64,000 bases of DNA from 3-1-20CM-4-69-9 sp963833655 (GTDB taxonomy: Bacteria > Actinomycetota > Thermoleophilia > Gaiellales > Gaiellaceae), in contig CAWHYL010000003.1 of NCBI GenBank assembly GCA_963833655.1, forward strand, positions 1 through 64,000, written 5' to 3'. Below are positions 1 to 8,037 of this stretch, piece after piece; within the stretch, counting starts at the first letter, position 1; the number at the start of each line of letters is the position of its first letter. The translations under genes and the position numbers were made by a program. The notes under the pieces were generated by a model. It saw nothing but the letters and a program-made list of their open reading frames with translations. It had not been told where the DNA came from and ran no database searches.

Positions 1-1
1 A

Positions 2-83
2 TGGGGGCGGGAGGATTCGAACCTCCGAAGGCTGAGCCAACGGGTTTACAGCCCGTCCCCTTTGGCCGCTCGGGAACACCCCC
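2..83 (-). tRNA. tRNA-Tyr (anticodon GTA)
   Basis: Read on the minus strand the sequence folds as a class II tRNA. The acceptor GGGGGTG pairs with CGCCCCC, the discriminator is A, the anticodon stem ACGGG/CCCGT encloses loop CTGTAAA (anticodon GTA), a long variable arm follows, and the T arm is GGAGG-TTCGAAT-CCTCC. The long variable arm plus GTA identifies tyrosine. CCA is not encoded. The 5' flank lies toward the divergently transcribed reductase gene. Confidence 0.95.
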
Positions 84-187
84 GCGAGCAGGCGGATTGT
101 AGCCGCCCCGTTTTTCGCCGCCACGGGCGGATCTGCCCCACGTGGCCGAGACCGCTCGCCGGCAGCGGTCGTTGTAGCCTCAGGCCT

Positions 188-1303
188 GTGGAGAAATTCG
201 ACGTCGCAGTCGTCGGCGCCGGGCCCGCGGGCTCGACGACTGCTTATGATCTCGCGCGCGCGCACGCGCGCGTCTTACTAATAGACAAAGCCTCCTTCCC
301 CCGCGACAAGCCCTGCGGCGGCGGCCTCACGACGCGTGCGGTGCGGCAGTTGCCGTTCTCCGTGGAGCCCGTCGTCGAAGACCGCATCACGCGCGTGCGC
401 TGCCGGCTCAAGTACGGGCGCGTGATGGAGCGGAGCTCCGAGCACGTCCTCTGCCTGATGACGCAGCGGCGGCGGCTCGACGCCTTCCTCGTCGAGCAGG
501 CAGCCGCCGCCGGCGCCGAGTTCCGTGACGGCGTCCGCGCCGAGGTCGTCTCCGACCGAACAGTCCGGCTCGGCGGCCGCGAAGTGCAGGTCGACGCCGT
601 CGTCGGCGCCGACGGCGCAAACGGCATCACGGCGAAGGCGCTCGGGCTCGAGGGCGGGATCGTCAACGGCGTCGCGCTCGAGGGCAACCTGCCGTACGAG
701 CGTTTGCCCCGCGACGAGTGGCACGGCATGCTCGTGCTCGAGCTCGCGACGCTCCCCGGCGGCTACGGCTGGATTTTTCCGAAGGGCGACCATGTCAACG
801 TCGGGGTCGGCGGGTGGGGGAGCGAGGGGCCGCGCCTGCGCGCGCACCTCGAGCTGCTGTGCGGGCGCTACGGCATCTCCGTCGACGAGCTCTCGAACGT
901 GCGCGGGCACCGGCTGCCGATGCGGCGGCCGGAGAAGAGGCTCGCGCGCGGCCGGGCGCTGCTCGTCGGCGACGCGGCCGGAGTGCTCGACCCCGTGTCG
1001 GGCGACGGGATCTACGAGGCGCTCGTCAGCGGGAGGCTGGCCGCGGAGCACATCCTCGCCGGCGCCGTCGAGCGCTACGACTGCGCGCTGCGCGAACGAC
1101 TCGACCCGCTCTCGTCCGCCGGTTGGGGCGCGAAGAAGGCGCTCGACCGCTTCCCGCGCGCCGTGTTCGCGATCATGCGCCTTCCGGTCACCTGGCGTGT
1201 CCTGGAGAAGCTGATGCTCGGCGACGTCGCACACCCCGGTGAGGCCAGGGGTGCGGGCCGCACGGCGATGAAGGTGATCGAAGGGTTGGCCCGAGCCGCC
1301 TAA
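188..1303 (+). CDS. Geranylgeranyl reductase family FAD-dependent oxidoreductase
   Basis: A 371-residue flavoprotein of the geranylgeranyl/digeranylgeranyl reductase family, which saturates isoprenoid double bonds in lipids or quinone side chains. Visible are the Rossmann FAD motif GAGPAG (residues 10-15), the family motif PCGGG (42-46), a GADGANG segment and the C-terminal FAD-contact motif LVGDAAGVLDPVSGDG. The open frame extends upstream to 62, but homology begins at the GTG at 188. A -10-like TAGCCT (175-180) ends 7 nt before that GTG, so the mRNA is probably leaderless. Substrate (for example menaquinone or membrane lipid) cannot be told from sequence. The stop codon TAA is the first part of the -35 box of the next promoter. 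Confidence 0.85.
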   Translation: MEKFDVAVVGAGPAGSTTAYDLARAHARVLLIDKASFPRDKPCGGGLTTRAVRQLPFSVEPVVEDRITRVRCRLKYGRVMERSSEHVLCLMTQRRRLDAFLVEQAAAAGAEFRDGVRAEVVSDRTVRLGGREVQVDAVVGADGANGITAKALGLEGGIVNGVALEGNLPYERLPRDEWHGMLVLELATLPGGYGWIFPKGDHVNVGVGGWGSEGPRLRAHLELLCGRYGISVDELSNVRGHRLPMRRPEKRLARGRALLVGDAAGVLDPVSGDGIYEALVSGRLAAEHILAGAVERYDCALRERLDPLSSAGWGAKKALDRFPRAVFAIMRLPVTWRVLEKLMLGDVAHPGEARGAGRTAMKVIEGLARAA

Positions 1304-1328
1304 AGCGAGCCCGCGGACATGCCGATGC
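1301..1328 (+). promoter_or_regulatory. Sigma-28/WhiG-like promoter of pilT-type gene
   Basis: TAAA (1301-1304), 16 nt, GCCGATGC (1321-1328). This fits the sigma-28/WhiG consensus TAAA-N16-GCCGATAA closely. The gene starts 15 nt downstream at 1344. It is one of nine matching signals in the pilus locus. Confidence 0.65.
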
Positions 1329-1343
1329 ACGGGCTGTCCCGCC

Positions 1344-2543
1344 ATGGAGCTCAACCCCCTGCTCAGACGCGCCGTCGACCTCGGCGCCAGCGACATCCAC
1401 CTGAAGGTCGGCGTCCCGCCGATCCTTCGGCGCGACGGCTCGCTCGGCCCGCTCGCGGAAGCGCCCGTCGTCACCGACCGCGACGCGGAAGACGTGTTGC
1501 AGGTCGTCGGCAAGCGCGCGCCTGACCGCCTCGCAGCCTTCGCCGACACGGGCGACCTCGACATCGCCTACCAGGACGACGATCTCCCGCGGTTTCGCGT
1601 CAACGCGTTCCGGCAGCGGGGCCACATCTCGTTCGCTTTCCGTGTCATCCCGAAGAACGTCCCGAACTTCGAGATGCTCAATCTCCCTGCCGGCGTGCGC
1701 CGCCTCGCCGAGGAGCACCGCGGCCTCGTCCTCGTCACCGGCGCGACCGGCTCGGGAAAGACGACGACGCTCGCCGCGATGATCGATCACATGAACAGGA
1801 CGCGGAAGCAGCACATCGTCACGATCGAGGACCCGATCGAGGTGCTGCACAGCGACCGCTCGTGCATCGTCAACCAACGCGAGATCGGCCTCGACACGAC
1901 CGACTTCATGCAGGCGCTTCGCCGCGCTCTGCGCCAGGACCCGGACGTCATCCTGATCGGCGAGCTGCGCGACGCCGAGACGGCGCAGACCGCGCTGCAG
2001 GCGGCGGAGTCCGGCCACCTCGTCCTGTCGACGCTGCACACGGTCGACGCTGCGGAGACGCTTGGCCGGATGATCGAGTTCTTCCCGGAGGCGAAGCAGC
2101 AGATGATCCGCTCGGTCATGGCGGGCGTCCTGCGCGGCGTCGTCAGCCAGCGCCTGCTGCCGCGGCTCGACGGCGGCCGCGTTGCCGCGGTCGAAGTGAT
2201 GGTCACGAACAACCGCATCGCCGACCTGATTCGTGACAACAAGCCGGAGGCAATCACGGACGCGATCGACGAGGGCGCGTATTTCGACATGCAGACGTTC
2301 TCGCAGTCCCTGATCGACCTGGTCGTGAACGGTGTCGTCGACCAGGAGACGGCCGCGAACGCGGCGACGAACCGGCACGACTTCCTCGTCACGCTCGAGC
2401 GCGCGCTCAAGCAGCAGCGTGCGGATCTCAGGGCCGCCGCAACGGAAGAGGAGGAGCCGCAGCCCGCGGCGCCGCCGCCGCCTCCGCCACCACCGTCGGA
2501 GATCGAGGTCCCGCAGCTCCGCCTCGCCCAAGCCGGGGACTGA
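1344..2543 (+). CDS. pilT: PilT-like type IV pilus retraction ATPase, proline-rich tail
   Basis: A 399-residue hexameric secretion-type ATPase of the PilT family, expected to power pilus retraction at the inner face of the membrane. Walker A GATGSGKT is at residues 133-140, the Asp box IEDPIE follows at 161-166, Walker B DPDVILIGELRD at 199-210 and the His box LSTLHT at 228-233. A PilT-like NNRIADLIR segment sits near 289-297. The last ~30 residues are an unusual acidic stretch followed by eight prolines. It is the first gene of a unit with the wall hydrolase at 2543 (TGATG overlap) and lies behind a sigma-28-like promoter. A second PilT paralogue is encoded at 13444. Confidence 0.9.
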   Translation: MELNPLLRRAVDLGASDIHLKVGVPPILRRDGSLGPLAEAPVVTDRDAEDVLQVVGKRAPDRLAAFADTGDLDIAYQDDDLPRFRVNAFRQRGHISFAFRVIPKNVPNFEMLNLPAGVRRLAEEHRGLVLVTGATGSGKTTTLAAMIDHMNRTRKQHIVTIEDPIEVLHSDRSCIVNQREIGLDTTDFMQALRRALRQDPDVILIGELRDAETAQTALQAAESGHLVLSTLHTVDAAETLGRMIEFFPEAKQQMIRSVMAGVLRGVVSQRLLPRLDGGRVAAVEVMVTNNRIADLIRDNKPEAITDAIDEGAYFDMQTFSQSLIDLVVNGVVDQETAANAATNRHDFLVTLERALKQQRADLRAAATEEEEPQPAAPPPPPPPPSEIEVPQLRLAQAGD

Positions 2544-3985
2544 TGCGCCGCTTCCTCGTCGTTGCGGCCGCGACGCTCGCGCTCCTCACGAGCACCGCCG
2601 CTGCACAGCCGCCGGTCCTGGGCTTTACCCTCTCGGCCGCGCCTCGCACCAGCGTCGCGGTGCCGAGTGCGGCCGTCCCGAACGCTCCCGGCCAGATCTC
2701 CGTCCCCGTCTCCTTCACGACGCCGCCGGCGCTGACGCGCCTGCTCGACCTGAACGAGCTGCATCAGCTCTGGCAGCGGGCCGGCGCGGCGTACGGGATC
2801 CCGTGGAACGTCCTCGCTGCGATCAACAAGGTCGAGTCGAACTTCGGCCAGAACATGGGGCCGAGTTCGGCGGGCGCGATCGGGTGGATGCAGTTCATGC
2901 CGTCGACGTGGCTGCGGTGGGGGATCGATGCGAACGGCGACGGCGTGGCCGACCCGTGGAACGCGACCGACGCCGTCTACTCCGCCGCGCGCTATCTCGC
3001 CGCGGCGGGCGGCCAGACTGACATCTCCGGCGCCGTCTTCTCCTACAACCACGCCGACTGGTATGTGCAGGAGGTGCTCGACCTGGCGCGCGTCTACGGC
3101 AGCGGGACGGTCGCGCAGACCGCCGACCTGCAGCGGGTGCAGCAGGCCCTTGACAAGGCGCGGGCGCGCGTCGTCGCCGCCAACAAAGTGCTTGCCGCCG
3201 CGCGCGAGCACGAGCGCACGCTCTATGCCACGTCCGCAAAGCTGCACGCGCGGATCGACGAGGCCGCGCTGTTGTCCGACCGCCTCGCCGTCCAACGCCG
3301 CGCCGCGCAGTTCGACGTCCAGCTCGGCGCCGCCGGTACGGCCGTCGAGGAGGCGGACGCCGCGCTGACGCAGGCGCAGGCGGGCCTCCGAGCAGCGCAG
3401 CAGCGCGCCGAGGCACCGTCGTTCACGCCCGCGGTCGGGTCCTTGCTCGGCGCGCCGTCCTACAACGGACAGTGGGTGTTCCCCGTCGGCGGCGGTCCCG
3501 AGCTCGTCTCGGCTGCGCACACCCACCACGACTACCCGGCCGTCGACATCGCGGCGCCGCAGGGCTCGCCGGTCTACGCGCTTGCGAACGCCGTCGTCCT
3601 GAACGCGTGGCGGGAGCCCGACCCGCGCTGCGGGATCGGCATGACGATCCGCACCGACGACGGACAGACGTGGACGTACTGCCACCTCGCCGTGCTCGAC
3701 CCGACCATCAGCGACGGCGTCTCGCTCACGGCCGGCACGCAGGTCGGTCTCGTGGGCATGACCGGCGACGCGACCGGTCCGCACCTCCACCTCCAGCTCC
3801 AGCCGCCGACGAGTTGGCCTCAGTACCAGCCGTGGTTCGAGGGCTTCGCCGGCAAGGCGTTTCGCTGGCAGGACGCACCGACGCCGGTCGAGCCGCCCGA
3901 CAGCCGACCGGCACCCGCGCGCGTCTTCAGCGTCGTCCCTGAAACGGGGGACGGCGTGATCGCCTTTACCCGTGCCGGGGGTTGA
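2543..3985 (+). CDS. Secreted lytic transglycosylase / M23 peptidase fusion
   Basis: A 480-residue exported peptidoglycan hydrolase. Residues 1-21 form a signal peptide (AAA before QP). An SLT-type transglycosylase domain covers about 70-180, with the catalytic glutamate in NKVESN (E98) and the AIGWMQFMPSTW motif. Residues about 190-291 are Ala/Arg/Glu-rich and probably coiled coil. A LytM/M23 metallopeptidase domain covers about 310-425, with likely zinc ligands in HHDYPAVD (H329, D335) and HLH (H414, H416). Two wall-cutting activities in one protein, translated directly after a pilus ATPase, suggest local opening of the thick wall for pilus passage; that role is inferred. Confidence 0.88.
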   Translation: MRRFLVVAAATLALLTSTAAAQPPVLGFTLSAAPRTSVAVPSAAVPNAPGQISVPVSFTTPPALTRLLDLNELHQLWQRAGAAYGIPWNVLAAINKVESNFGQNMGPSSAGAIGWMQFMPSTWLRWGIDANGDGVADPWNATDAVYSAARYLAAAGGQTDISGAVFSYNHADWYVQEVLDLARVYGSGTVAQTADLQRVQQALDKARARVVAANKVLAAAREHERTLYATSAKLHARIDEAALLSDRLAVQRRAAQFDVQLGAAGTAVEEADAALTQAQAGLRAAQQRAEAPSFTPAVGSLLGAPSYNGQWVFPVGGGPELVSAAHTHHDYPAVDIAAPQGSPVYALANAVVLNAWREPDPRCGIGMTIRTDDGQTWTYCHLAVLDPTISDGVSLTAGTQVGLVGMTGDATGPHLHLQLQPPTSWPQYQPWFEGFAGKAFRWQDAPTPVEPPDSRPAPARVFSVVPETGDGVIAFTRAGG

Positions 3986-4009
3986 GTTCCAGCCACCCGT
4001 TGCCGATGG
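3982..4009 (+). promoter_or_regulatory. Sigma-28/WhiG-like promoter of PASTA protein gene
   Basis: TTGA (3982-3985), 16 nt, GCCGATGG (4002-4009). The octamer ends exactly 7 nt before ATG 4017, predicting a leaderless transcript and fixing that start codon. The promoter overlaps the end of the upstream hydrolase gene. Confidence 0.6.
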
Positions 4010-4016
4010 CCGAGGC

Positions 4017-4823
4017 ATGGCTCTGCGGATAGCCCGTCGCTTGCCACGCCTGGCGATCGTCGGGATCGTGCTGCTGCTTGCGAGCGCCACGCTTGCCGTC
4101 GGCGCCGCGAAGCGGATGGCCGCCGTGCCGCAAGGCGCTCCGCCACCGGTGACGACGCCGACGGTGACGGTTCCCGACATCACGGGCCAGGCGTTCGTCT
4201 TCGCGAAGGGGACGCTCGAAGACGCCGGCCTCGCGTGGAAAGTCGTCGGCGGCGTCCACGGCTTCGCCGCGAACAAGGTTGCAAAGCAGACCCCGGCTGC
4301 CGGAACGAAGCTGAAGGACACCGGCGCCCCGACGATCACGGTTACGCTCGCGCGCACGTCGTACCCCGAGCAGGGCGAGCCCGAGGACGTCTCCCCGTAC
4401 TTCGGCACGTCCGTGCAGCCGCTCGGCCTCAAGGCGCCCGCTGCGGCTCCGGCACCGGCCGTCGCGCCGAAGCCTGCGCCGACGAAGCCGGCGGCCCCGA
4501 AGCAGAGCGCGGCGCGCACGCCGGACTTCGTCGTGGTAGGTGCTCCGAAGGAGCCCTCCGACGAGATGCCGCTCACGCAGCGCGCGAAGCTGCTGGCCGG
4601 CTTCGTCGCCTCGCACCCGAAGTCGCCGGCGAACGTGGGGCGCTTCCTCTATCAGAACAGCTGGGTCGTCACCGGCGCGAAGTTCGGCTGGTGGCACGGC
4701 GCCGACGCGCTCCGCGACCTGATCGCCGTCGACCAGGCCGCGCAGAACCGCTGGGGCATCGGCCGGAAGAGCGAGGTCGTCGCGCGCGCGGCGCTGGCGG
4801 AGGTCGAGGCGAGGAGCAAGTGA
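4017..4823 (+). CDS. Membrane-anchored PASTA-domain protein
   Basis: A 268-residue protein with an N-terminal basic stretch and one hydrophobic helix (about residues 11-31), then one PASTA domain (about 50-113, beginning VPDITGQ). A Pro/Ala-rich linker follows, then a C-terminal segment of about 95 residues with no motif I recognise. PASTA domains bind muropeptides or uncrosslinked peptidoglycan, so it probably contacts the wall. The frame is open from 3972, but the promoter octamer and the signal-like N-terminus both favour ATG 4017. It leads a unit with two prepilin-like genes and overlaps the next start (GTGA), suggesting a wall-facing pilus accessory role; this is inferred. Confidence 0.75.
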   Translation: MALRIARRLPRLAIVGIVLLLASATLAVGAAKRMAAVPQGAPPPVTTPTVTVPDITGQAFVFAKGTLEDAGLAWKVVGGVHGFAANKVAKQTPAAGTKLKDTGAPTITVTLARTSYPEQGEPEDVSPYFGTSVQPLGLKAPAAAPAPAVAPKPAPTKPAAPKQSAARTPDFVVVGAPKEPSDEMPLTQRAKLLAGFVASHPKSPANVGRFLYQNSWVVTGAKFGWWHGADALRDLIAVDQAAQNRWGIGRKSEVVARAALAEVEARSK

Positions 4824-5380
4824 TCGAGCGTGCGCGGTCGTGCCTCAGGGGAGAGGCCGGTTACAGCCTCGTGGAGTTGCTCACCGTGATGGTGATCATG
4901 AGCGTCGTCCTCGGCGGGATCACGCAAGTGTTCGTGTCCGGTTCCAAGGCGCAGGCCGAGCAGGACAACCGCTTCCAGGCCGAGCTGACGACGCGACTCG
5001 CGCTCGACAAGATCCGGCGCGACATCCACTGCGCGTCGACGATCCAGAACTACACGTCGTCGTTCTCGACGCTGAAGATCTCGGGCTGCAGCGGCGGCGA
5101 CGTCAGCTGGTGCACGGCGGCCGTGTCCGGCTACTCGAACCGCTTCCGCCTCTACCGACAGCTCGGCACGAGCTGCACCGCCAACACCGGGACGATGTAT
5201 GCGGACTACCTGACGAGCGGCGCCGTCTTCCCGACCGACCCGACCACCGCGTACACCGCGGGTTGCAGCTGTCTCGAAGCGTTGAGCGTCGACTTCAAGG
5301 TCAGCAACAAGGGCAGCGCCGTCGTCGACGCATACGAGCTGCAGGACACCATCTACCTCCGGAACAGCGCGAGGATCTGA
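4820..5380 (+). CDS. Prepilin-like protein (PilW/GspJ type)
   Basis: A 186-residue minor pilin candidate. The class III signal is clear: a short basic leader, glycine 14 before Y15, and a hydrophobic helix with glutamate at mature position 5 (YSLVE). PilD should cleave after that glycine. The C-terminal domain contains several cysteines (CSGG, CTAA, SCTAN, CSCLE), consistent with disulfides outside the cell. GTG 4820 overlaps the upstream stop (GTGA) and the next gene begins in its own stop (TGATG), so the three genes are translationally coupled. The subtype is less certain than the prepilin nature. Confidence 0.82.
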   Translation: MIERARSCLRGEAGYSLVELLTVMVIMSVVLGGITQVFVSGSKAQAEQDNRFQAELTTRLALDKIRRDIHCASTIQNYTSSFSTLKISGCSGGDVSWCTAAVSGYSNRFRLYRQLGTSCTANTGTMYADYLTSGAVFPTDPTTAYTAGCSCLEALSVDFKVSNKGSAVVDAYELQDTIYLRNSARI

Positions 5381-7017
5381 TGCGCCTGCTGCGAAGAGTG
5401 CGCTCGGACCAGCAGGGCTTCGCGCTCGTGATCGCGCTCGCCGTCACGGTCGTGTTCAGCATGACAGTGATCACCGTCATCGAAGCTGCGTCGTCGAACT
5501 CGCGCAGCTCCGATCGCTCGAAAGGACGGATGTCGGCGTACATGCTCGCCGAAGCCGGCATCAACAATGCCGCGTCGATCCTGAGGAAGAGCAACGCATT
5601 CGACCAGCACCTCCTGCACCCGCAGGGCTCGTATCAGCCCGCGGATTGCGCGAGCCCGCCCGCGAACCCGGCTGGTCAGCCGCTGCTCGGTAACACGTGC
5701 AGTCCGTATACGTGGAGCTACGACGGCGGGACGACGACGATGTGGGGCTGGCTCGACTCGACGACGTCGAACTGGACGATCACGTCCACCGGCACGGTGC
5801 GCAACGCCTTTGCGACGAACAGCACCTCCCGTACGCTGACGGCGACGATCCACATGCGACCGCAGGCGTCCCAGCTCAACGTCGTCGCCGCATGGAACTA
5901 CGTCTTCGTCAAGGACACGACGCCGGGCGTCTGCAACGTCACGCTGGATCAGACGACGACGCTCAGCTCGTCGCTGTACGTCGAAGGAAATCTCTGCTTC
6001 AAGAACGCGGCGAGCATCACCGAGTCGAACTCCAGCGACCCGGTGTTCCTCGAGGTTCGCGGCAAGATCGTCTGGCTCTCGGGCGCGTCGAAGGGCGTCG
6101 GGGACACCGGTCTGCCGAACAACGGTCAGATCACGACGGCGAAGGTAGCCAGCGGCTGCTCGAGCTCCGTCAGCGGCACCGGCCACACCTGCTCGCCGAA
6201 CTCGCCCACCAACGACTACTTCTACGTCAAGTCAGGTGGCTACAGCACGAGCGCGCCGGCGATCAACGCGCCGGTGCTGACGTCGACCGACTGGGACGGC
6301 TACTACCAGACGGCGACGATCAGCCGCCTGAAGCCCTGCAACTCGGGCGGGTTGCCCGGCACGAGCTTCGACAACGACACGACCCGCAACAACAGCCTCC
6401 CCTCGACGTTCGTTCTGACCGCCGCAAGCGCCTACACGTGCGTCACCACCGTCAACGGCGACGTCGTCGGCAGCCTCACCTGGAACCCCAGCACGCGCAT
6501 TCTCGACGTCCGTGGGACTGTCTTCATCGACGGCAACGTCTCGATCGACGGCGTCGTCAAGTACCGCGGCGTCAACGTCCACGGACTGCATCCGGCCGGC
6601 ACGGACGGCTCCGACGGCGAAGGCGGGCAGATGGTGATGTACGTCTCCGGCACCGTCTCGCTGTCGAACACCGGCGTCTTCTGCGGCTGGGACATGGTGC
6701 ACGACACGTCCGCCTACAGCGGCGGGACGTGCAACTTCTCCGCCTGGACGCCCCAAACGTCGATGTTCATGTTCGTCGCAGGCGGCGGCATCACCCTCAA
6801 TCAGGGCTCGTATTTCCAGGGAGCGCTCTACACCGCCGGGAACGTGACGCTGGGCCAGTCGGCGCAGACGGAAGGGCCGCTCATCGCGGGCTCGCTGACG
6901 CTCGGCCAGAGTGTCCAGATGAAGCCGCTGCCGGGCCTCGCCGACCTGCCGCTCGGCGCGCCGGGGAACCCGAACACCTCCGGGGTGCCGGACGCGCCGA
7001 CCTACGGGAGCGGCTAG
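5380..7017 (+). CDS. PilX-like prepilin with large secreted domain
   Basis: A 545-residue protein with a PilX-type N-terminus: basic leader, QQG before FALV (cleavage after G13) and one hydrophobic helix. Mature position 5 is isoleucine instead of the usual glutamate, as in some PilX-like minor pilins. The rest (about residues 60-545) is Thr/Ser/Asn-rich and predicted beta-rich. It contains bactofilin- or adhesin-like hydrophobic repeats (GTVFIDGNVSIDG, GSLTLGQSVQM) and scattered cysteines. It is much longer than ordinary minor pilins, so it may be a pilus-tip adhesin; that is inference. ATG 5380 overlaps the upstream stop codon. Confidence 0.72.
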   Translation: MRLLRRVRSDQQGFALVIALAVTVVFSMTVITVIEAASSNSRSSDRSKGRMSAYMLAEAGINNAASILRKSNAFDQHLLHPQGSYQPADCASPPANPAGQPLLGNTCSPYTWSYDGGTTTMWGWLDSTTSNWTITSTGTVRNAFATNSTSRTLTATIHMRPQASQLNVVAAWNYVFVKDTTPGVCNVTLDQTTTLSSSLYVEGNLCFKNAASITESNSSDPVFLEVRGKIVWLSGASKGVGDTGLPNNGQITTAKVASGCSSSVSGTGHTCSPNSPTNDYFYVKSGGYSTSAPAINAPVLTSTDWDGYYQTATISRLKPCNSGGLPGTSFDNDTTRNNSLPSTFVLTAASAYTCVTTVNGDVVGSLTWNPSTRILDVRGTVFIDGNVSIDGVVKYRGVNVHGLHPAGTDGSDGEGGQMVMYVSGTVSLSNTGVFCGWDMVHDTSAYSGGTCNFSAWTPQTSMFMFVAGGGITLNQGSYFQGALYTAGNVTLGQSAQTEGPLIAGSLTLGQSVQMKPLPGLADLPLGAPGNPNTSGVPDAPTYGSG

Positions 7018-7030
7018 CCGCTGCCGATAG
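7003..7030 (+). promoter_or_regulatory. Sigma-28/WhiG-like promoter of pilD
   Basis: TACG (7003-7006, weak -35), 16 nt, GCCGATAG (7023-7030). The octamer ends 7 nt before GTG 7038, again predicting a leaderless transcript. The -35 lies inside the end of the preceding gene. Confidence 0.55.
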
Positions 7031-7037
7031 GGGGAAC

Positions 7038-7787
7038 GTGGACTTCGCCCTCGCCGCCGTCGTCTTCGCGCCAGCGCTTGCCCTCGGCAGCTTCCTGAAC
7101 GTCGTCGCCGCGCGCGTGCCGCTGCGGCGCTCGATCGTGCGGCCGCCGTCGGCGTGCATGGCGTGCGGGCACGAGATCCGCTGGTACGACAACGTCCCGC
7201 TCCTCTCGTTCGCGCTTCTGCGCGGGCGCTGCCGCGACTGCCGCGCGCGGGTTCCGCTCGTGTATCCGGCGGTCGAGCTGCTCACCGCCGTGCTCATCGC
7301 CGGCTGCGTGTTCGCGTTCGGCTTGACGGCAGAGGCTGCAATCGCATCGTTCTTCTGCGCCGTGCTCGTCGCGATCTCCGCGATCGATCTCGAGCACCGC
7401 ATCATCCCGAACCGGATCGTGCTCCCGGCGACCGCGATCGTGCTCGTGGCGAACACGCTGCGCGATCCGAGCATCGAGTGGCTCGCTGCCGGCGTCGCGG
7501 CGTTCATCTTCCTGTTCGTCGCCGCGCTGATCTATCCGGCGGGGATGGGCATGGGCGACGTCAAGCTCGCCGGCCTGATGGGCGTTGCCCTCGGGAAAAC
7601 CGTACCCGTCGCGTTGATGGCCGGCATGGTCGCCTCGATGATCCCGAGCATCGTCCTGTTCGCGCGCCACGGCATGAAGGCGCGGAAGATGGGCTTCCCG
7701 TTCGGCCCGTTCCTCGCGATCGGCTCCGTCGTCGCGCTCTTCTGGGGCGACGCGATTCTCAACGCGTACCTCCGGACGCTGCACTAG
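7038..7787 (+). CDS. pilD: Prepilin peptidase / N-methyltransferase PilD
   Basis: A 249-residue polytopic membrane aspartyl protease that removes prepilin leaders and methylates the new N-terminus. The N-terminal methylase region has the paired zinc cysteines (CMACGH and CRDCRA). The two catalytic aspartates are in AIDLEHRIIPN and in the family signature GMGMGDVKL. Length and order match PilD/GspO. The true start is GTG 7038, set by the promoter octamer 7 nt upstream; the longer open frame upstream is out-of-frame reading of the pilin gene. It should process the prepilins at 4820, 5380, 13275 and 19990. Confidence 0.93.
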   Translation: MDFALAAVVFAPALALGSFLNVVAARVPLRRSIVRPPSACMACGHEIRWYDNVPLLSFALLRGRCRDCRARVPLVYPAVELLTAVLIAGCVFAFGLTAEAAIASFFCAVLVAISAIDLEHRIIPNRIVLPATAIVLVANTLRDPSIEWLAAGVAAFIFLFVAALIYPAGMGMGDVKLAGLMGVALGKTVPVALMAGMVASMIPSIVLFARHGMKARKMGFPFGPFLAIGSVVALFWGDAILNAYLRTLH

Positions 7788-7804
7788 CGGGAGGGGCGAA
7801 CTGC

Positions 7805-7835
7805 CGGGGCCAGACCCCTGCGGGGTCAGACCTCC
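7805..7835. repeat. GGGGTCTG-type palindromic repeat downstream of pilD
   Basis: A GC-rich inverted repeat containing GACCCC-TGC-GGGGTC. The same GGGGTC/GACCCC core recurs at 30899, 39414, 44815, 59582 and 60303, always at the 3' end of a gene. It probably acts as a transcription terminator for pilD, though no strong T-tract follows. Confidence 0.55.
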
Positions 7836-7840
7836 TCAAA

Positions 7841-8024
7841 GCCGGAGCGTAAGCCGCAGGCTTACGCGCAGGCGAACTGATGCGACGCGCGCACGCGCAG
7901 CCTGCGCGCGCCGCACGGAAGAGAACAAGCGCCCAGCACCACTGGAGCGCGCGGGCTTGGCCCGCGCGCGTTGGGCGCGAAGCGCCGTACCCCATTCGAA
8001 CGAAAAGCGCAGCTTTTCGTTCGA
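7841..8024 (+). repeat. Multi-hairpin repeat family, copy 1
   Basis: About 184 bp made of successive perfect stems with tiny loops: 7847-7855/7859-7867 (9 bp, loop GCA), a GC-rich stem around 7885-7914, 7947-7956/7960-7969 (10 bp, loop TTG), 7974-7978/7982-7986 (loop GAA), and 7997-8008/8012-8023 (12 bp, loop GCA). Between the first two stems is the conserved block ACTGATGCGACG. Two further copies lie at 39449-39888 and a diverged inverted one at 43205-43380. The final stem abuts the -10 element of the aldo/keto reductase gene. Confidence 0.75.
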
Positions 8025-8037
8025 CTAGCGTCTCCGT

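Noticed and set aside
62..187. Upstream extension of the reductase open frame to the ATG at 62
   Set aside because: The extra 42 codons overlap the tRNA-Tyr gene and show no family similarity; the FAD motif lies at the normal distance from GTG 188.
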